Shown in pieces: positions 8,904-18,440 of a stretch of 41,710 nt of DNA. The notes below the pieces were generated by a model, which ran no database searches, was not told the origin of the DNA, and saw nothing but the letters and a program-made list of their open reading frames with translations. Each line of letters begins with the position of its first letter. Within the stretch, counting starts at the first letter, position 1. Both the position numbers and the translations under genes were made by a program. The DNA is from Thermoplasmata archaeon (GTDB lineage: Archaea > Thermoplasmatota > Thermoplasmata > Thermoplasmatales > Thermoplasmataceae), in the NCBI GenBank assembly GCA_021850505.1, contig JAJZLW010000081.1, positions 1 to 41,710 on the forward strand, in the 5' to 3' direction.

Positions 8904-10847
8904 CTAATCTTCAGGTTCATCCGGGAGAGTGTATTTCCTCCTGGAGCCGAAAGGACGGAACTGCCTTCCATTTCCCCTGTAGAACTTGGAAAAGAATTCC
9001 ACGTAAAGAAGCCTTGCACCCTGGATGCCCGGTTCAAATATTGCGATTGCAAGGTTGAAAATCTGTCCAAGGACCAGAATTATTCCACCTAGCAGTATAA
9101 AGGCGATTCCTTTGTGAATATCCGACATGAAGACATCATTTACGACAAGCGCCAGGATCACCGAAGCAAGAAGTATGCCAACGATTCTTGTATATGAAAG
9201 GATGTGGGAGATCAGTGAAGGTACCTCGATCATACCCCTGCTTTTCTCCATTATTGCAACCAGGATTATACCCAATATTGCAATGTAAATCGGCAGTGCA
9301 GTAGCAGGACCGGTAACAGGATCAAGGGAGATGGGCGACTTGTGTATGAAGTTCAGGCCGGTAATTGCAACTCCCCAGGCAAGCATCAGCCATCCACCGG
9401 CACCTATTGCCTTCTTTTTCTCGCCCGTGAAAACATCATTGAGTATACCCAGCACAAAACCAAAGCTTACCATTGCAAGCCCAATGTATCCGGAAAGCAG
9501 CAAGAGTTTTGTAATTCCATAATTCGAATCAACATTCACGATCGTGAATGGAAGTATGTGGAATCCAAAGAACTGATTGAAAACAACGCCTGTAATAATT
9601 GCAATTATTGATGACGGGATCAGGACTTTTGCAAGCACCAAGAGAGGGCCCTTTCCAAGAATCTGAACCGCGAAAGAGGAGATTCTTTTAGGAAAGATCG
9701 AGAATGTCTCTGGATGCCTTATCTTTCGAACCATCCAGAGTGAAACAAGCAGTATGATCAGTCCGTATCCCCAGTCACCTACCATCAGACCGAAGAAGAA
9801 CGGGAATATTATCGCGAAAATAAGTGTAGGATCAAATTCATTTTCCACAGGGAGGGAATAAAAGCGGATAAAGAACTCAAAGACATTGAATCCCTTAGGA
9901 TTCCGCATTGCAGTGGGGGGCATTTCATCTGTATGTATGGTATTGACGAGACAGGCACCATTTGTGAACCTGTTAATTCTGCTTGAGATATTTTCATAGT
10001 CACGCATCTTCACCCACCCTTCAATTGCAAAAATTTCACCGGATGACAGTGATCGCTGTGCCGCCTCCAATTTCTGCAGTTCAATCTCAAGCTGCTCCCT
10101 TACCTGTACAATACTGGAATAATGGGCTTTTGATATCTCAAGCAGTTCGTTCCCAATCTCTTCAAGATGCTTGCTTTTCTCGTTGAGCATGCCGACCAGG
10201 TTTTCATAATAATCGGCCGGTTTCCCATGCATCTCTGGGATGTGCATCATCTGGAAACCATTGGAATTGCATACTGTGGCAAGTCCCCTTTCAGAATCGG
10301 AGCGGATGGTCGCAATTATTTTTCCTGAAGGGGTCTGGATAATAAGACAGTCTCTTACTTCCGATCTGAGTATTGCTTCAATATTGACATCCAGGTTTGA
10401 TGATACAATGTAGGATTTTGTCATAGAAGTATTGAAGACTGACAGATCCGCGTCGAGCCCGATCAGCGGCTGAACCGCTTCCATCCTGTTCTTTATGTCC
10501 TTGATATCTGTGAGTATATCCTCCTGTCTCGACTTAAGAACCTTTATCTCATCGCCAAGGTCAATTTTTTTTGCCTCACTCAGCGCTTCTTCCAGGCCTC
10601 CAATCTTTCTCCTGTCTACGCTCAGAGGGGGCAGTGATGATTCATAACCTTTTATTCTCTGTAATTCATCATTAACGGAATCTACCTGCTCATCAAGGTT
10701 TGAGCTGCCAAGTAAGGAAGAAAAATCCTTCGATACGGACTCAAGCTGGATAACCCTCATACTGTGAAGGATAGAAACTATGCCCTGCCTGTATTTTGTC
10801 AGGGATATTATACGGATTCTACCCATTTTTTCCGGTCTAAGGCCCAT
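8904..10847 (-). CDS. atpI: A-type ATP synthase subunit I (a-subunit)
   Basis: Membrane stator/ion-channel subunit of the A1AO ATP synthase. Seen: a cytoplasmic N-terminal half with coiled coils (about residues 50-290) and a C-terminal half with seven to eight membrane helices starting at PTLIFAIIFPFFFGLMVGDWGYGL, plus the family motif SHILSYTRIVGILLASVILALVVND, which carries the essential Arg of the ion half-channels. Length 647 is normal. I choose ATG 10847 (MGLRPEKMGRIRII), which matches the family start and follows the atpH stop by one base, rather than the longer frame from 10883. It is the last gene of the operon; no clear poly-T terminator follows. Confidence 0.94.
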   Translation of the reverse strand: MGLRPEKMGRIRIISLTKYRQGIVSILHSMRVIQLESVSKDFSSLLGSSNLDEQVDSVNDELQRIKGYESSLPPLSVDRRKIGGLEEALSEAKKIDLGDEIKVLKSRQEDILTDIKDIKNRMEAVQPLIGLDADLSVFNTSMTKSYIVSSNLDVNIEAILRSEVRDCLIIQTPSGKIIATIRSDSERGLATVCNSNGFQMMHIPEMHGKPADYYENLVGMLNEKSKHLEEIGNELLEISKAHYSSIVQVREQLEIELQKLEAAQRSLSSGEIFAIEGWVKMRDYENISSRINRFTNGACLVNTIHTDEMPPTAMRNPKGFNVFEFFIRFYSLPVENEFDPTLIFAIIFPFFFGLMVGDWGYGLIILLVSLWMVRKIRHPETFSIFPKRISSFAVQILGKGPLLVLAKVLIPSSIIAIITGVVFNQFFGFHILPFTIVNVDSNYGITKLLLLSGYIGLAMVSFGFVLGILNDVFTGEKKKAIGAGGWLMLAWGVAITGLNFIHKSPISLDPVTGPATALPIYIAILGIILVAIMEKSRGMIEVPSLISHILSYTRIVGILLASVILALVVNDVFMSDIHKGIAFILLGGIILVLGQIFNLAIAIFEPGIQGARLLYVEFFSKFYRGNGRQFRPFGSRRKYTLPDEPED

Positions 10848-10848
10848 A

Positions 10849-11172
10849 TCACTTCTCCAGGTACTTCCTGACTGCCTCTGCAAAAATCTTTACAGCTGCA
10901 CTTTCTGTTAGGGAAAGATCCATTGAAGCAGCCTTCTTTCTGGCATCAGCCATTCTGGCATCCCTGAGATCCTGCAGCTTCATTTTTTCAGATTCAATCC
11001 TGCTAATACGGTCAGATTCAAGTCTCTTCCTCTCAGATTCGATTTCATTCTGGGAGTTAAGCAGAAAATTCTGATACGACTCCTCCAGTTCTTTCTTTAA
11101 TTTCTCAAATTCCTGGTTTGACTGATCCTCCTTTTCTCTTATCAACCTTAGTTTTTCAAGATCTTCCTGCAT
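10849..11172 (-). CDS. atpH: A-type ATP synthase subunit H (peripheral stalk)
   Basis: A 107-residue, highly charged and almost entirely helical protein: an uninterrupted heptad-rich coiled coil from residue 1 to about 90, with short tail IFAEAVRKYLEK. Subunit H pairs with subunit E to form the peripheral stalk tying A3B3 to subunit I. It starts directly after the TAG of the small ORF upstream (stop 11175-11173, ATG 11172-11170) and is followed with a one-base gap by atpI, so its expression is coupled to both. Confidence 0.88.
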   Translation of the reverse strand: MQEDLEKLRLIREKEDQSNQEFEKLKKELEESYQNFLLNSQNEIESERKRLESDRISRIESEKMKLQDLRDARMADARKKAASMDLSLTESAAVKIFAEAVRKYLEK

Positions 11173-11343
11173 CTAGAGTACCCCCATATAAAGTAGCAAT
11201 ATCACCGTGGCCGTTATTGCTATATTTATCGCAAAAATCAACTGTTTTATAAATAAAAATTTTCTGACCGCTGGTTTATCCAGAATTGAAGGGTCCAGTC
11301 TCTGGTAATATACCTTCTTTCCATTCCTGTCGTAAAAGGACAT
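11173..11343 (-). CDS. Tiny membrane ORF inside the ATP synthase operon (56 aa)
   Basis: This ORF fills the gap between atpD and atpH exactly. Its ATG overlaps the atpD stop (TGATG at 11345-11341), and its TAG is followed immediately by the atpH ATG. The product is 56 residues: a polar start (MSFYDRNGKKVYYQRLDPS), a basic linker (KPAVRKFLFIKQ) and one membrane helix (LIFAINIAITATVILLLYMGVL). The stop-start packing on both sides argues that it is translated. By position it recalls ahaG, which follows ahaD in Methanosarcina, but I cannot claim homology. A small AO or stator subunit or an assembly factor are possible roles (inference). Confidence 0.75.
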   Translation of the reverse strand: MSFYDRNGKKVYYQRLDPSILDKPAVRKFLFIKQLIFAINIAITATVILLLYMGVL

Positions 11344-11990
11344 CACGCGCCACCTCCATTCTGCAGAGATTTCCTTTCAATGTTTCTCTTTACAGTTTTC
11401 AGCATCGTGAATGTCTCTCTCTCGATCTCATCAAGCCTCATCCTGATGAACTTTGCGTTTGCAATCAGGTCAGGTATCAGTATGTTCTCAATTGCATTTG
11501 ATCTGCGCTTGGTCCTGTCTATTTCCCTCAGTAGTTTCCTCATGGAATTCTCTTTCTCTGCTATTTCAAGCATCGACCTCAGTATGCTCTCAAATCTTAC
11601 GATAGAATCCTCTATTATAGCGGGTATGGAAACAGATCTGTATATTTCAGAAAGAAGGCTTTCATGATACACAACATTAAGGCTCGGGATCCGGACACCC
11701 ATCACATTCTTGGTTGAAACCCTGGCATCAGTATCGGCTGACATATCTGCGATTCTCTCAAGATTCATTACACCGGAAAAAGCCTCTGCAAGCCTCACAG
11801 ATTCAAGTCCGTTGGCAAGATCATTACGGATGCTTTCCCTCATTCCCCTAACCGTCCTGCTTATGTTGAAAAATTCCATGACAAGTGATGTTCTCTTCAT
11901 CTTCAGCAGGTCCAGGCCCTTTCTAGCGAGCCTGATCCTCCTGTTGACATTTATGAGTTCAATCCTTGTTGGTCTTATTTCAACCGGCAT
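11343..11990 (-). CDS. atpD: A-type ATP synthase subunit D (central stalk)
   Basis: Rotor subunit, equivalent of gamma in F-type enzymes. Seen: the conserved start MPVEIRPTRIELINVNRRI, a long N-terminal helix (RIRLARKGLDLLKMKRTSLV), and a C-terminal long helix with ALRREIDRTKRRSN-like sequence (KLLREIDRTKRRSNAIENILIP), the pair of which forms the rotating coiled coil inside A3B3. Length 215 is normal. It begins 6 bp after the atpB stop and its own stop overlaps the ATG of the small membrane ORF. Confidence 0.94.
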   Translation of the reverse strand: MPVEIRPTRIELINVNRRIRLARKGLDLLKMKRTSLVMEFFNISRTVRGMRESIRNDLANGLESVRLAEAFSGVMNLERIADMSADTDARVSTKNVMGVRIPSLNVVYHESLLSEIYRSVSIPAIIEDSIVRFESILRSMLEIAEKENSMRKLLREIDRTKRRSNAIENILIPDLIANAKFIRMRLDEIERETFTMLKTVKRNIERKSLQNGGGA

Positions 11991-11996
11991 AGGTTA

Positions 11997-13376
11997 TCAC
12001 TTTTTCCATTTACCATACTTCTGGATGAAGTCCTTCTTTACTCTCTTCATCTCCTGTTCTGGGAGCACGGAAAGAAGTTCCCATCCCAGATCAAGGGTCT
12101 GCTCTATAGTGCGATCCTCATTCCTTCCCTGGTTCACGAAGCGCTTCTCGAAGCTGTCTGCAAAGCTTAAGTACAATTTGTCTGTTTTTCCGAGAGCCTC
12201 CTCTCCAACTATCGCGCTCAATGATCTCAGATCTTTGCCTGTTGCATATGCAGAGTAAATCTGATCAGACACGCCTCTGTGATCCTCCCTTGTCCTGCCT
12301 GCACCGATTCCCTGGTTCATCAATCTTGATAGAGATGGCAATACATCTATTGGAGGATATACGCCGCTTCTCTGCAGATCACGGCTCATGGCTATCTGTC
12401 CTTCCGTAATATATCCGGTAAGATCAGGTATCGGGTGTGTTCGGTCGTCTCCCGGCATCGTAAGTATGGGGATCTGTGTTATCGAACCGTTTCTTCCCTT
12501 TATCTTGCCGGCCCTTTCGTATATCATACTGAGGTCAGTATACATGTATCCAGGGTATCCACGCCTTCCAGGGACCTCTTCCCTAGCGGACGATATCTCA
12601 CGCAGTGCTTCGCAATAATTTGTCATATCTGACAATATGACGAGTATATGCATCTCCTTCTCATAGGCAAGGTACTCAGCTGCAGTTAGGGCTGCCCTTG
12701 GAAGGATTATCCTTTCCATTGAAGGATCCGAGGAAAGATTCAGGAACAGGACAGCTCTCGAAATAGCGCCAGTCTCCGTGAACTGGTTGATGAAGAAGTT
12801 TGCCTCCTCGCTGGTTATGCCCATGGCACCAAATACAACCGCAAAGCTTTCATCTTTACCTATGACCTTTGCCTGTTTTGCGATCTGGGCTGCAACCTCA
12901 TTATGTGGTAGACCTGATGCTGAGAATAACGGTAATTTCTGACCCCTGACAAGAGTGTTCATTCCATCAATCGTCGAAATACCGGTCTGAATGAATTCTG
13001 ACGGCTCCTCTCTGGAGTACGGGTTTATGGCGTTTCCCACAACCTCGACCATCTCTCCTTTCGTAATCGATGTACCGCCGTCTATCGGTGAGGCAAGGCC
13101 GTTGAATACCCTTCCGAGCATGCTGTCTGATACCTTTATTCTTGCCGTGGTTCCGGAGAACTTGACCGCAGTCTGCTTTGTATCCATTCCAGAAGTAGAA
13201 CCGAATACCTGGATTATTGCAAGACCGTTTCGTGTCTCCAGGACCTGTCCCTGTCTTACCTCGCCGTCCGGGAGCGTAATGCTTACAAGTTCATTGTAAG
13301 CGGCCTGTGGAACATCCTCAACGAAGAGCAGTGGGCCGGTTATCTGTCCGATTGTTCTGTAACTAACTTGCGGCAA
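11997..13376 (-). CDS. atpB: A-type ATP synthase subunit B (non-catalytic)
   Basis: Regulatory, non-catalytic subunit of the A3B3 head. Seen: [19 protein letters not shown] at the N-terminus, [18 protein letters not shown] in place of a P-loop, [40 protein letters not shown], and a C-terminal helical domain. I place the start at TTG 13376 (giving [10 protein letters not shown], 459 residues): a strong minus-strand Shine-Dalgarno site AAAGGAGG lies 8 nt before it, and the family begins here. The ATG at 13409 would add 11 residues and lacks such a site. The gene overlaps the end of atpA by 14 bp. Confidence 0.95.
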   Translation of the reverse strand: MPQVSYRTIGQITGPLLFVEDVPQAAYNELVSITLPDGEVRQGQVLETRNGLAIIQVFGSTSGMDTKQTAVKFSGTTARIKVSDSMLGRVFNGLASPIDGGTSITKGEMVEVVGNAINPYSREEPSEFIQTGISTIDGMNTLVRGQKLPLFSASGLPHNEVAAQIAKQAKVIGKDESFAVVFGAMGITSEEANFFINQFTETGAISRAVLFLNLSSDPSMERIILPRAALTAAEYLAYEKEMHILVILSDMTNYCEALREISSAREEVPGRRGYPGYMYTDLSMIYERAGKIKGRNGSITQIPILTMPGDDRTHPIPDLTGYITEGQIAMSRDLQRSGVYPPIDVLPSLSRLMNQGIGAGRTREDHRGVSDQIYSAYATGKDLRSLSAIVGEEALGKTDKLYLSFADSFEKRFVNQGRNEDRTIEQTLDLGWELLSVLPEQEMKRVKKDFIQKYGKWKK

Positions 13377-15135
13377 TTTTATCGCCTCCTTTAATGGATG
13401 CAAAATCATCCTTCATTTCCTGCGATAGATCGGAGAAGAACTTATCCACATCCTGTTCCTTGACCTCTTTCATTCTTGATATTTTTGCCCTTGATGAGAG
13501 GGACTGAAGCTGATTCATAGCGAGTCCGCTTTCTATCGCCTTTTCCTGTTTTTTTCCAAGATCAATTATGGAACTCAGCATCAGGAACTGTTTTTTAAGG
13601 GAACAATATGTGTCGATCTCGTCAAAAGCGCTCTGCTGAAGGAAGTCTTCTCTTATCATTCTTGCAATATCAAGCGTTGACTTTTCTTTTTCAGGCAGCG
13701 CATCGTATCCGACAAGCTGGACAATCTCCTGTAATTCAGATTCCTTTTGCAGTATAGCCATTGTATCTGAATAGACATTATTCCATTCAGGTGAAACGTT
13801 CCTGGCATACCATGGTTCAAGATCATTCTTGTAGAGGGAATAGCTGTTCAGCCAGTTTATTGAAGGGAAATGCCTCCTGGATGCGAGGGACGCATCAAGT
13901 GCCCAGAAGACCCTTGTAACCCTTAAGGTGTTCTGCGAAACCGGTTCTGATATGTCACCACCAGGAGGAGAGACTGCACCAACCAGTGTGATCGACCCCT
14001 TCCTCTTCTCAGGCGATGTAATGACAGCGTACCCGGATCTCTCATAGAATTCGGACAGCCTCCTTCCCAGATAAGCCGGGTAACCCTCTTCGCCCGGCAT
14101 TTCCTCAAGCCTGCCGGAGATCTCACGCAGTGCCTCGGCCCAGCGTGACGTGCTGTCTGCCATAAGCGCAATGTTGTAGCCCATGTCCCTGTAATATTCG
14201 GCGATGGAGATACCGGTGTAAATGCTGGCCTCCCTTGCCGCAACAGGCATATTGGATGTATTTGCGATCAGGACTGTTCTTTCCATCAAGGGCTTGCCCG
14301 TCTTCGGATCCAGAAGTTCTGGGAACGTTGTAAGTATCTCTGTCATTTCATTACCTCTCTCCCCGCATCCGACATATACGACGATATCACTGTCGGCCCA
14401 CTTTGATAGCTGGTGCTGTACCACAGTCTTCCCGGATCCAAAAGGTCCAGGCACTGCAACCGTTCCGCCTTTTGCAACAGGGAACAGGGAGTCTATTACC
14501 CTCTGACCTGTGACGAGGGGTATGGATGGCGGAAGTTTTCCCTGAACTCTTCTTGAGTACCGGACAGGCCAGGTCTGCATCAGTTTCAATGGCACACTTG
14601 AACTGTCTGTTTTAAGAGTTCCAATTTCCTCATCAACGGTGAAATCGCCCTCGCTTATCTTTGTGATCTGGCCGGAAAGACCCAGGGGAACCATGATCCT
14701 GTGAACAATCAGGCTTGTTTCCTTAACCTCTCCAATTATCTGGCCCTCTGTGACAGAATCCTTTGCCTTGACTGATGGGACAAAATGCCATTTCTTCTTT
14801 CTGTCAAGAGCAGCTGCAGTCAATCCCCTGCTGATGAAATCACCGCTCATTCCTCTCAGGACGTCAAGGGGCCTCTGTATACCATCATAAATTGATGACA
14901 ACAGCCCGGGTCCAAGTTCAACAGATAGGGGGAGTTCAGTGTTTTCGACCTTTTCACCCGGTTTAATGCCACTTGTATCCTCGTAAACCTGAATGGTTGA
15001 TCTGTTACCGACTATCCTTATTATCTCGCCTACCAACCCTATATTTCCAACCCTTACGACATCAAACATTTTCGCGTTCCTGACATCGTCCGCATCTATT
15101 ACAGGGCCGGAGACCTTTACTATTTTACCTGCCAT
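13363..15135 (-). CDS. atpA: A-type ATP synthase subunit A (catalytic)
   Basis: Catalytic subunit that binds and makes or splits ATP. Seen: N-terminal barrel ([14 protein letters not shown]), the A-type-specific insertion with [21 protein letters not shown], the Walker A loop GPFGSGKT at residues 230-237, [12 protein letters not shown], Walker [31 protein letters not shown], and the C-terminal helical bundle. Length 590 is typical of an intein-free protein. The P-loop is uninterrupted, unlike Thermoplasma acidophilum, whose subunit A gene carries an intein in this region. ATG 15135 lies 5 bp after the atpF stop. Confidence 0.97.
   Translation of the reverse strand: MAGKIVKVSGPVIDADDVRNAKMFDVVRVGNIGLVGEIIRIVGNRSTIQVYEDTSGIKPGEKVENTELPLSVELGPGLLSSIYDGIQRPLDVLRGMSGDFISRGLTAAALDRKKKWHFVPSVKAKDSVTEGQIIGEVKETSLIVHRIMVPLGLSGQITKISEGDFTVDEEIGTLKTDSSSVPLKLMQTWPVRYSRRVQGKLPPSIPLVTGQRVIDSLFPVAKGGTVAVPGPFGSGKTVVQHQLSKWADSDIVVYVGCGERGNEMTEILTTFPELLDPKTGKPLMERTVLIANTSNMPVAAREASIYTGISIAEYYRDMGYNIALMADSTSRWAEALREISGRLEEMPGEEGYPAYLGRRLSEFYERSGYAVITSPEKRKGSITLVGAVSPPGGDISEPVSQNTLRVTRVFWALDASLASRRHFPSINWLNSYSLYKNDLEPWYARNVSPEWNNVYSDTMAILQKESELQEIVQLVGYDALPEKEKSTLDIARMIREDFLQQSAFDEIDTYCSLKKQFLMLSSIIDLGKKQEKAIESGLAMNQLQSLSSRAKISRMKEVKEQDVDKFFSDLSQEMKDDFASIKGGDKIAAS
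13385..13392 (-). promoter_or_regulatory. Strong ribosome binding site of atpB inside atpA
   Basis: Minus-strand AAAGGAGG sits within the last codons of atpA, 8 nt upstream of the TTG at 13376-13374. It decides the atpB start and allows re-initiation by ribosomes finishing atpA. Confidence 0.75.
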
Positions 15136-15140
15136 TTAAA

Positions 15141-15467
15141 TCACGTTCCTATATCCACGCCAAGAATTCTCTTTGCCAGTTTACCCACAGATTCCTCGTC
15201 ATGCCCACCTGGCATGGGAATGAATACAACTAACGGGTTTGTTGAAACTTCAATCTGATCCAATATTCTTCTATCTATATTTTTTTTTATGTTTTCAGAT
15301 GCCATTATCAGGGAATACTTCCCGGAATGATATAACTTCATGAATTCAGTTCCTGCATTCTTTTCTGTTACTTCAATGGAGCTTTCCATTCCAATCAGCC
15401 TGAATCCCAATATAAGCTCCCTTTCGCCGATAACGGCAATTCTTCCAGAAGAAAGTTCATTTTCCAT
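15141..15467 (-). CDS. atpF: A-type ATP synthase subunit F
   Basis: Small central-stalk subunit that binds subunit D and modulates activity. Seen: Rossmann-like start GRIAVIGERELILGFRLIGME, the central YSLIMASENIKKNIDRRILD, and NPLVVFIPMPGGHDEESVGKLAKRILGVDI, all typical of NtpF/AhaF. Length 108 is normal. ATG start 3 bp after the atpC stop; the next gene, atpA, starts 5 bp after its stop. Confidence 0.92.
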   Translation of the reverse strand: MENELSSGRIAVIGERELILGFRLIGMESSIEVTEKNAGTEFMKLYHSGKYSLIMASENIKKNIDRRILDQIEVSTNPLVVFIPMPGGHDEESVGKLAKRILGVDIGT

Positions 15468-15470
15468 TTT

Positions 15471-16532
15471 TCACACCAGAATGAGCATTTCACGAATTCT
15501 TTCAGGGGATAACTTATATAGAGATCCAGCCACCACAGCTCTTAGATTTGTCCTCTCGGTTTCTGCTTTAAGTATGAAATGGAAAATTGAGTTAAGGGAA
15601 ACAGGCGATGAGGCCATTTTCTGCATGTATTCTTTTGTTATCAGGTTTTTGAGATGGAGATCAAAATGAAATATCAGACCTGTAACAGAGAATTTTTGCA
15701 GCGGTTGTGACAGATCATAATAACGTGAGAAATGCTGGCAGGCATCCTCAACCCTGCCTGCCCTCAAAGCCTCCTCAAGATCAGTCAGTGGTATATGGCC
15801 ATTTTGAAAAACATAACCCTTAAGCTGATCCCATTGCAATGCAAGATGTATTCCCTTCAGGACAGATAATATGTTATGAGAATCCACAAGAGCTCTCACA
15901 TAATCCCGAATGAATGCCTCGTCGCCATTGTAAAAAATAAGATTTTCTAGCATTGTATTGTAATGGTATCTGTCCATCGCGGAGAAAAGGGGTGTTACAT
16001 CTTTAGTCTTCCGGTATTCGTCTATGTACTGCAACATATACGTCCCAATGCCAAATTTTGTGAGGTAATCAACAACAGCCTCAACACTCCCCAAGGATGC
16101 CATTATGTTGAAATCTTCTCTTGTCATTACGCCTGCAAACACACCAAGTGGCAGGTTCCTGTAACTTATTATAAACGAATCTGAAATCTGTGAATTGTAA
16201 TCCAGCACCTTGGCGGATATGAGGGATTTGACATTCTCTATATCCCATTTCAGGAAATAGGATTGCAGAAATCTTCTGGATACCGAGGGCGGTGCAAACT
16301 GGGCTAGCCTGTTCTTTGAAATAAGGTGCCTGTTAATGGCAAGATCAAGTATCTCAGGCAACTTATACTGTGAGGCCAGTGCATCAAGGTCCTCCTTATA
16401 TGATGTCTGTGAAAGTATCTGCTGTATGCTTTCAAGATCCCTGCCAATGAGGTTCTCAAAAAACTGGTTCGGAAGGAAATCTGCCAGTGAAGATTTCAGC
16501 CTGCCGTAAGACCCGGTATAGGTTCTGTCCAA
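15471..16532 (-). CDS. atpC: A-type ATP synthase subunit C
   Basis: Funnel-shaped adaptor between the central stalk and the membrane c-ring. Seen: Tyr-rich N-terminus (TYTGSYGRLKSSL), a three-fold pseudo-repeat of all-helical segments of about 110 residues, and the tail LRAVVAGSLYKLSPERIREMLILV, which matches the conserved NLR.i..gk..gls.e.Ir.ll ending. Length 353 is normal. The start is TTG at 16532, directly after the atpE TGA, with GGTGA (minus strand) 7 nt before it serving as ribosome binding site. Confidence 0.92.
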   Translation of the reverse strand: MDRTYTGSYGRLKSSLADFLPNQFFENLIGRDLESIQQILSQTSYKEDLDALASQYKLPEILDLAINRHLISKNRLAQFAPPSVSRRFLQSYFLKWDIENVKSLISAKVLDYNSQISDSFIISYRNLPLGVFAGVMTREDFNIMASLGSVEAVVDYLTKFGIGTYMLQYIDEYRKTKDVTPLFSAMDRYHYNTMLENLIFYNGDEAFIRDYVRALVDSHNILSVLKGIHLALQWDQLKGYVFQNGHIPLTDLEEALRAGRVEDACQHFSRYYDLSQPLQKFSVTGLIFHFDLHLKNLITKEYMQKMASSPVSLNSIFHFILKAETERTNLRAVVAGSLYKLSPERIREMLILV

Positions 16533-17099
16533 TCAATCACCCTTTATTTTTTCAGCAAGAAGCGATTCAATGTTCTCCCTTTCCGACTGGAATATTGTGT
16601 CAAAAGTCAGATCAATCTCCATCTTTCCATCTGACGAGACGCCAAGAAGGCCGCCCCTGATTCTTTTCTGTGATTTGAGTTCACTCACATTTTCGTCGTT
16701 AAGAAGCTCCATATCTTCCTTAAAAACATAGATCCTGCAGGACTTTCCCAGAATTTTTCTGGACTCATCAGCCATCTTCTTTAATATCTTTGGATAATCC
16801 TTGCTCTTCCTGAATTTATCAGATGATTCCATTACTTTCTGGAGAGCAGTCTGAATGAGTTCCTTTTTCGTATCGTCTATGATCCTCTTTACATTCAGAT
16901 CAATAAGGCTGTTTTCTCTGGAATTAAGGCTTGCTATCTCAGATGTAAGATTTGACTGAAATTCCTGTCTCATAGCATCAATCCTCTTCTGGGTGGATAT
17001 GACAAGTTCACCATTTTTCCTGTCATATTCCTGCTTCAGATCGTTCAGCCTTGCTTTTCGGCGTTCCTCAATCTCAGAGAGGATTTCATCAAGAGCCAT
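16533..17099 (-). CDS. atpE: A-type ATP synthase subunit E (peripheral stalk)
   Basis: Peripheral stalk protein that pairs with subunit H. Seen: a long N-terminal coiled coil (residues 1 to about 95, starting MALDEILSEIEERRKARLNDL) and a C-terminal globular domain with GGLLGVSSDGKMEIDLTFDTIFQSERENIESLLAEKI, matching the GG....DG.i.vDNTf..rle ending of the family. Length 188 is normal. It starts 9 bp after the atpK stop and abuts atpC. Confidence 0.92.
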   Translation of the reverse strand: MALDEILSEIEERRKARLNDLKQEYDRKNGELVISTQKRIDAMRQEFQSNLTSEIASLNSRENSLIDLNVKRIIDDTKKELIQTALQKVMESSDKFRKSKDYPKILKKMADESRKILGKSCRIYVFKEDMELLNDENVSELKSQKRIRGGLLGVSSDGKMEIDLTFDTIFQSERENIESLLAEKIKGD

Positions 17100-17108
17100 T
17101 GTTTACCT

Positions 17109-17330
17109 TTAGAAAATATTCAGCAACAAGACTAAACCAAGAACAAAGCCTATAATCCACAATGTTTCAGGTATGACGAAGAATACAAGAACCTGTCCAA
17201 ACTTTTCAGGCTTCTCAGCGATGATCCCCATACCAGCTGCTCCTATACCTTGCTGGGCCATTCCTGTTCCAATCAAACCACCCGCTATTGCTATAGCAGC
17301 AGCGATCGCAAATTCAGCATTAACTACCAA
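17109..17330 (-). CDS. atpK: A-type ATP synthase subunit K (c-ring proteolipid)
   Basis: Rotor-ring proteolipid of 73 residues with two membrane helices (about residues 6-36 and 46-72) joined by a polar loop EKPEKFG. The ion-carrying Glu55 lies in helix two in VIPETLWIIGF. Gln26-Gln27 in helix one and Thr56 after the Glu resemble side chains that assist Na+ binding in other c-rings, so ion specificity should not be assumed. It is a single-hairpin type (one Glu per two helices). The start is TTG at 17330, preceded by GAGGGG (minus strand) as ribosome binding site. First gene of the operon. Confidence 0.95.
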   Translation of the reverse strand: MVVNAEFAIAAAIAIAGGLIGTGMAQQGIGAAGMGIIAEKPEKFGQVLVFFVIPETLWIIGFVLGLVLLLNIF

Positions 17331-17360
17331 AATTAAGTCCCCTCAAAGGCTGATAATTAT

Positions 17361-17374
17361 ACATTATATAAAAG
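17361..17374 (-). promoter_or_regulatory. Promoter of the ATP synthase operon
   Basis: Minus-strand CTTTTATATAATGT is a good TATA box about 35-40 bp before the TTG of atpK, leaving a short leader long enough to hold the GAGGGG ribosome binding site. Confidence 0.6.
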
Positions 17375-17439
17375 TGATTAAAGAAAAAGTTCACAGTACT
17401 TATGCTTAGGCATCAGATGCATTGTTCAACGCATCCAGA

Positions 17440-17452
17440 ATAGATTTATTAG
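17440..17452 (+). promoter_or_regulatory. TATA element of the esterase gene
   Basis: The sequence atagatttattag is centred about 27 bp before ATG 17473, so the esterase/acetyltransferase message is probably leaderless. Confidence 0.5.
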
Positions 17453-17472
17453 ACGAATAATGATAATAAACG

Positions 17473-18411
17473 ATGGCGCTGGATAGAGATACCAGGAAAT
17501 ATGTTGAAGCAATGTCTGCACTTGGTAAGATAGATTTCAATAACATTCCCGTTGATCAAATGAGAGCGGTAAATCTACAGATGGCAAACAGTGCAGGAAA
17601 AGAGGAGGTTTCCGGTATTAAGGATCACTTCATATCATCGGACAGGAAAGTATGGATTCGGGAGTATGCTCCAAAGAAAATTCATGGACATGGAACAATT
17701 TTATTCATACATGGAGGTGGATTTGTCTTCGGCGGAGTCGAGGAATATGACGCTTTTGTAAGGCACCTTGCGAATACCGCCCAGATGCGTGTGTTCTCAC
17801 TCGCGTACAGGCTGGCTCCTGAATTCAGATTCCCTGCAGCCCATGATGATGCCCTGTCTGCTTATTCATGGCTGATAAGTAATTCTAAGTCCCTTGATCT
17901 TAACAGAGATCTGATATCAGTCATGGGAGACAGCGCCGGAGCAACCCTTTCAATCCACGTGGGTTTTAACGGTACTGGAAAGGGTGAGCATAGACCCAGA
18001 AGCCTCATACTGTTTTATCCTGCAATCGGAGACGTTTCATCCACAGAATCATACAAGAAATTTTCAAAAGGTTTCCTTCTTGATGCTGAATTCCTTGAAT
18101 GGTTCGGGAAGGCGTACAGAGGATCAGATAACGATCAGAAAAGTGCGGAACGCGGCAGATACAATTACCTTGACTTTTCTAAAGAAGAACTTGCATCTTT
18201 TCCAGAGACGATGATGGTAACGGCCGAATATGATCCACTCAGGGATAACGGTGAATTATTTGCTCATATGCTCATGGAAAACGATGTTTCTGTAGTTAGC
18301 ATAAGGGCAAACGGAATGATACATGGTTTCATAAATAACTATGAAATAATCAGGAATTCAGAACTTTATATTCAATTTGCAGCCTCTTTTGCAAGGAAAA
18401 CACTGATCTGA
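17473..18411 (+). CDS. Alpha/beta-hydrolase, hormone-sensitive lipase family esterase
   Basis: Carboxylesterase of the HSL family (family IV), hydrolysing short-chain esters in the cytoplasm. Seen: oxyanion motif HGGGFVFGG starting at His80, nucleophile Ser154 in GDSAG, catalytic Asp in TAEYDPLRDNG, and catalytic His in MIHGFINNY. The N-terminal cap helices are present and no signal peptide is visible. Length 312 is normal. The acetyltransferase gene follows 29 bp downstream on the same strand, probably in the same transcript. Confidence 0.93.
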   Translation: MALDRDTRKYVEAMSALGKIDFNNIPVDQMRAVNLQMANSAGKEEVSGIKDHFISSDRKVWIREYAPKKIHGHGTILFIHGGGFVFGGVEEYDAFVRHLANTAQMRVFSLAYRLAPEFRFPAAHDDALSAYSWLISNSKSLDLNRDLISVMGDSAGATLSIHVGFNGTGKGEHRPRSLILFYPAIGDVSSTESYKKFSKGFLLDAEFLEWFGKAYRGSDNDQKSAERGRYNYLDFSKEELASFPETMMVTAEYDPLRDNGELFAHMLMENDVSVVSIRANGMIHGFINNYEIIRNSELYIQFAASFARKTLI

Positions 18412-18440
18412 TCGAGTTCAAACGTCAAGGTGTTGATAAT

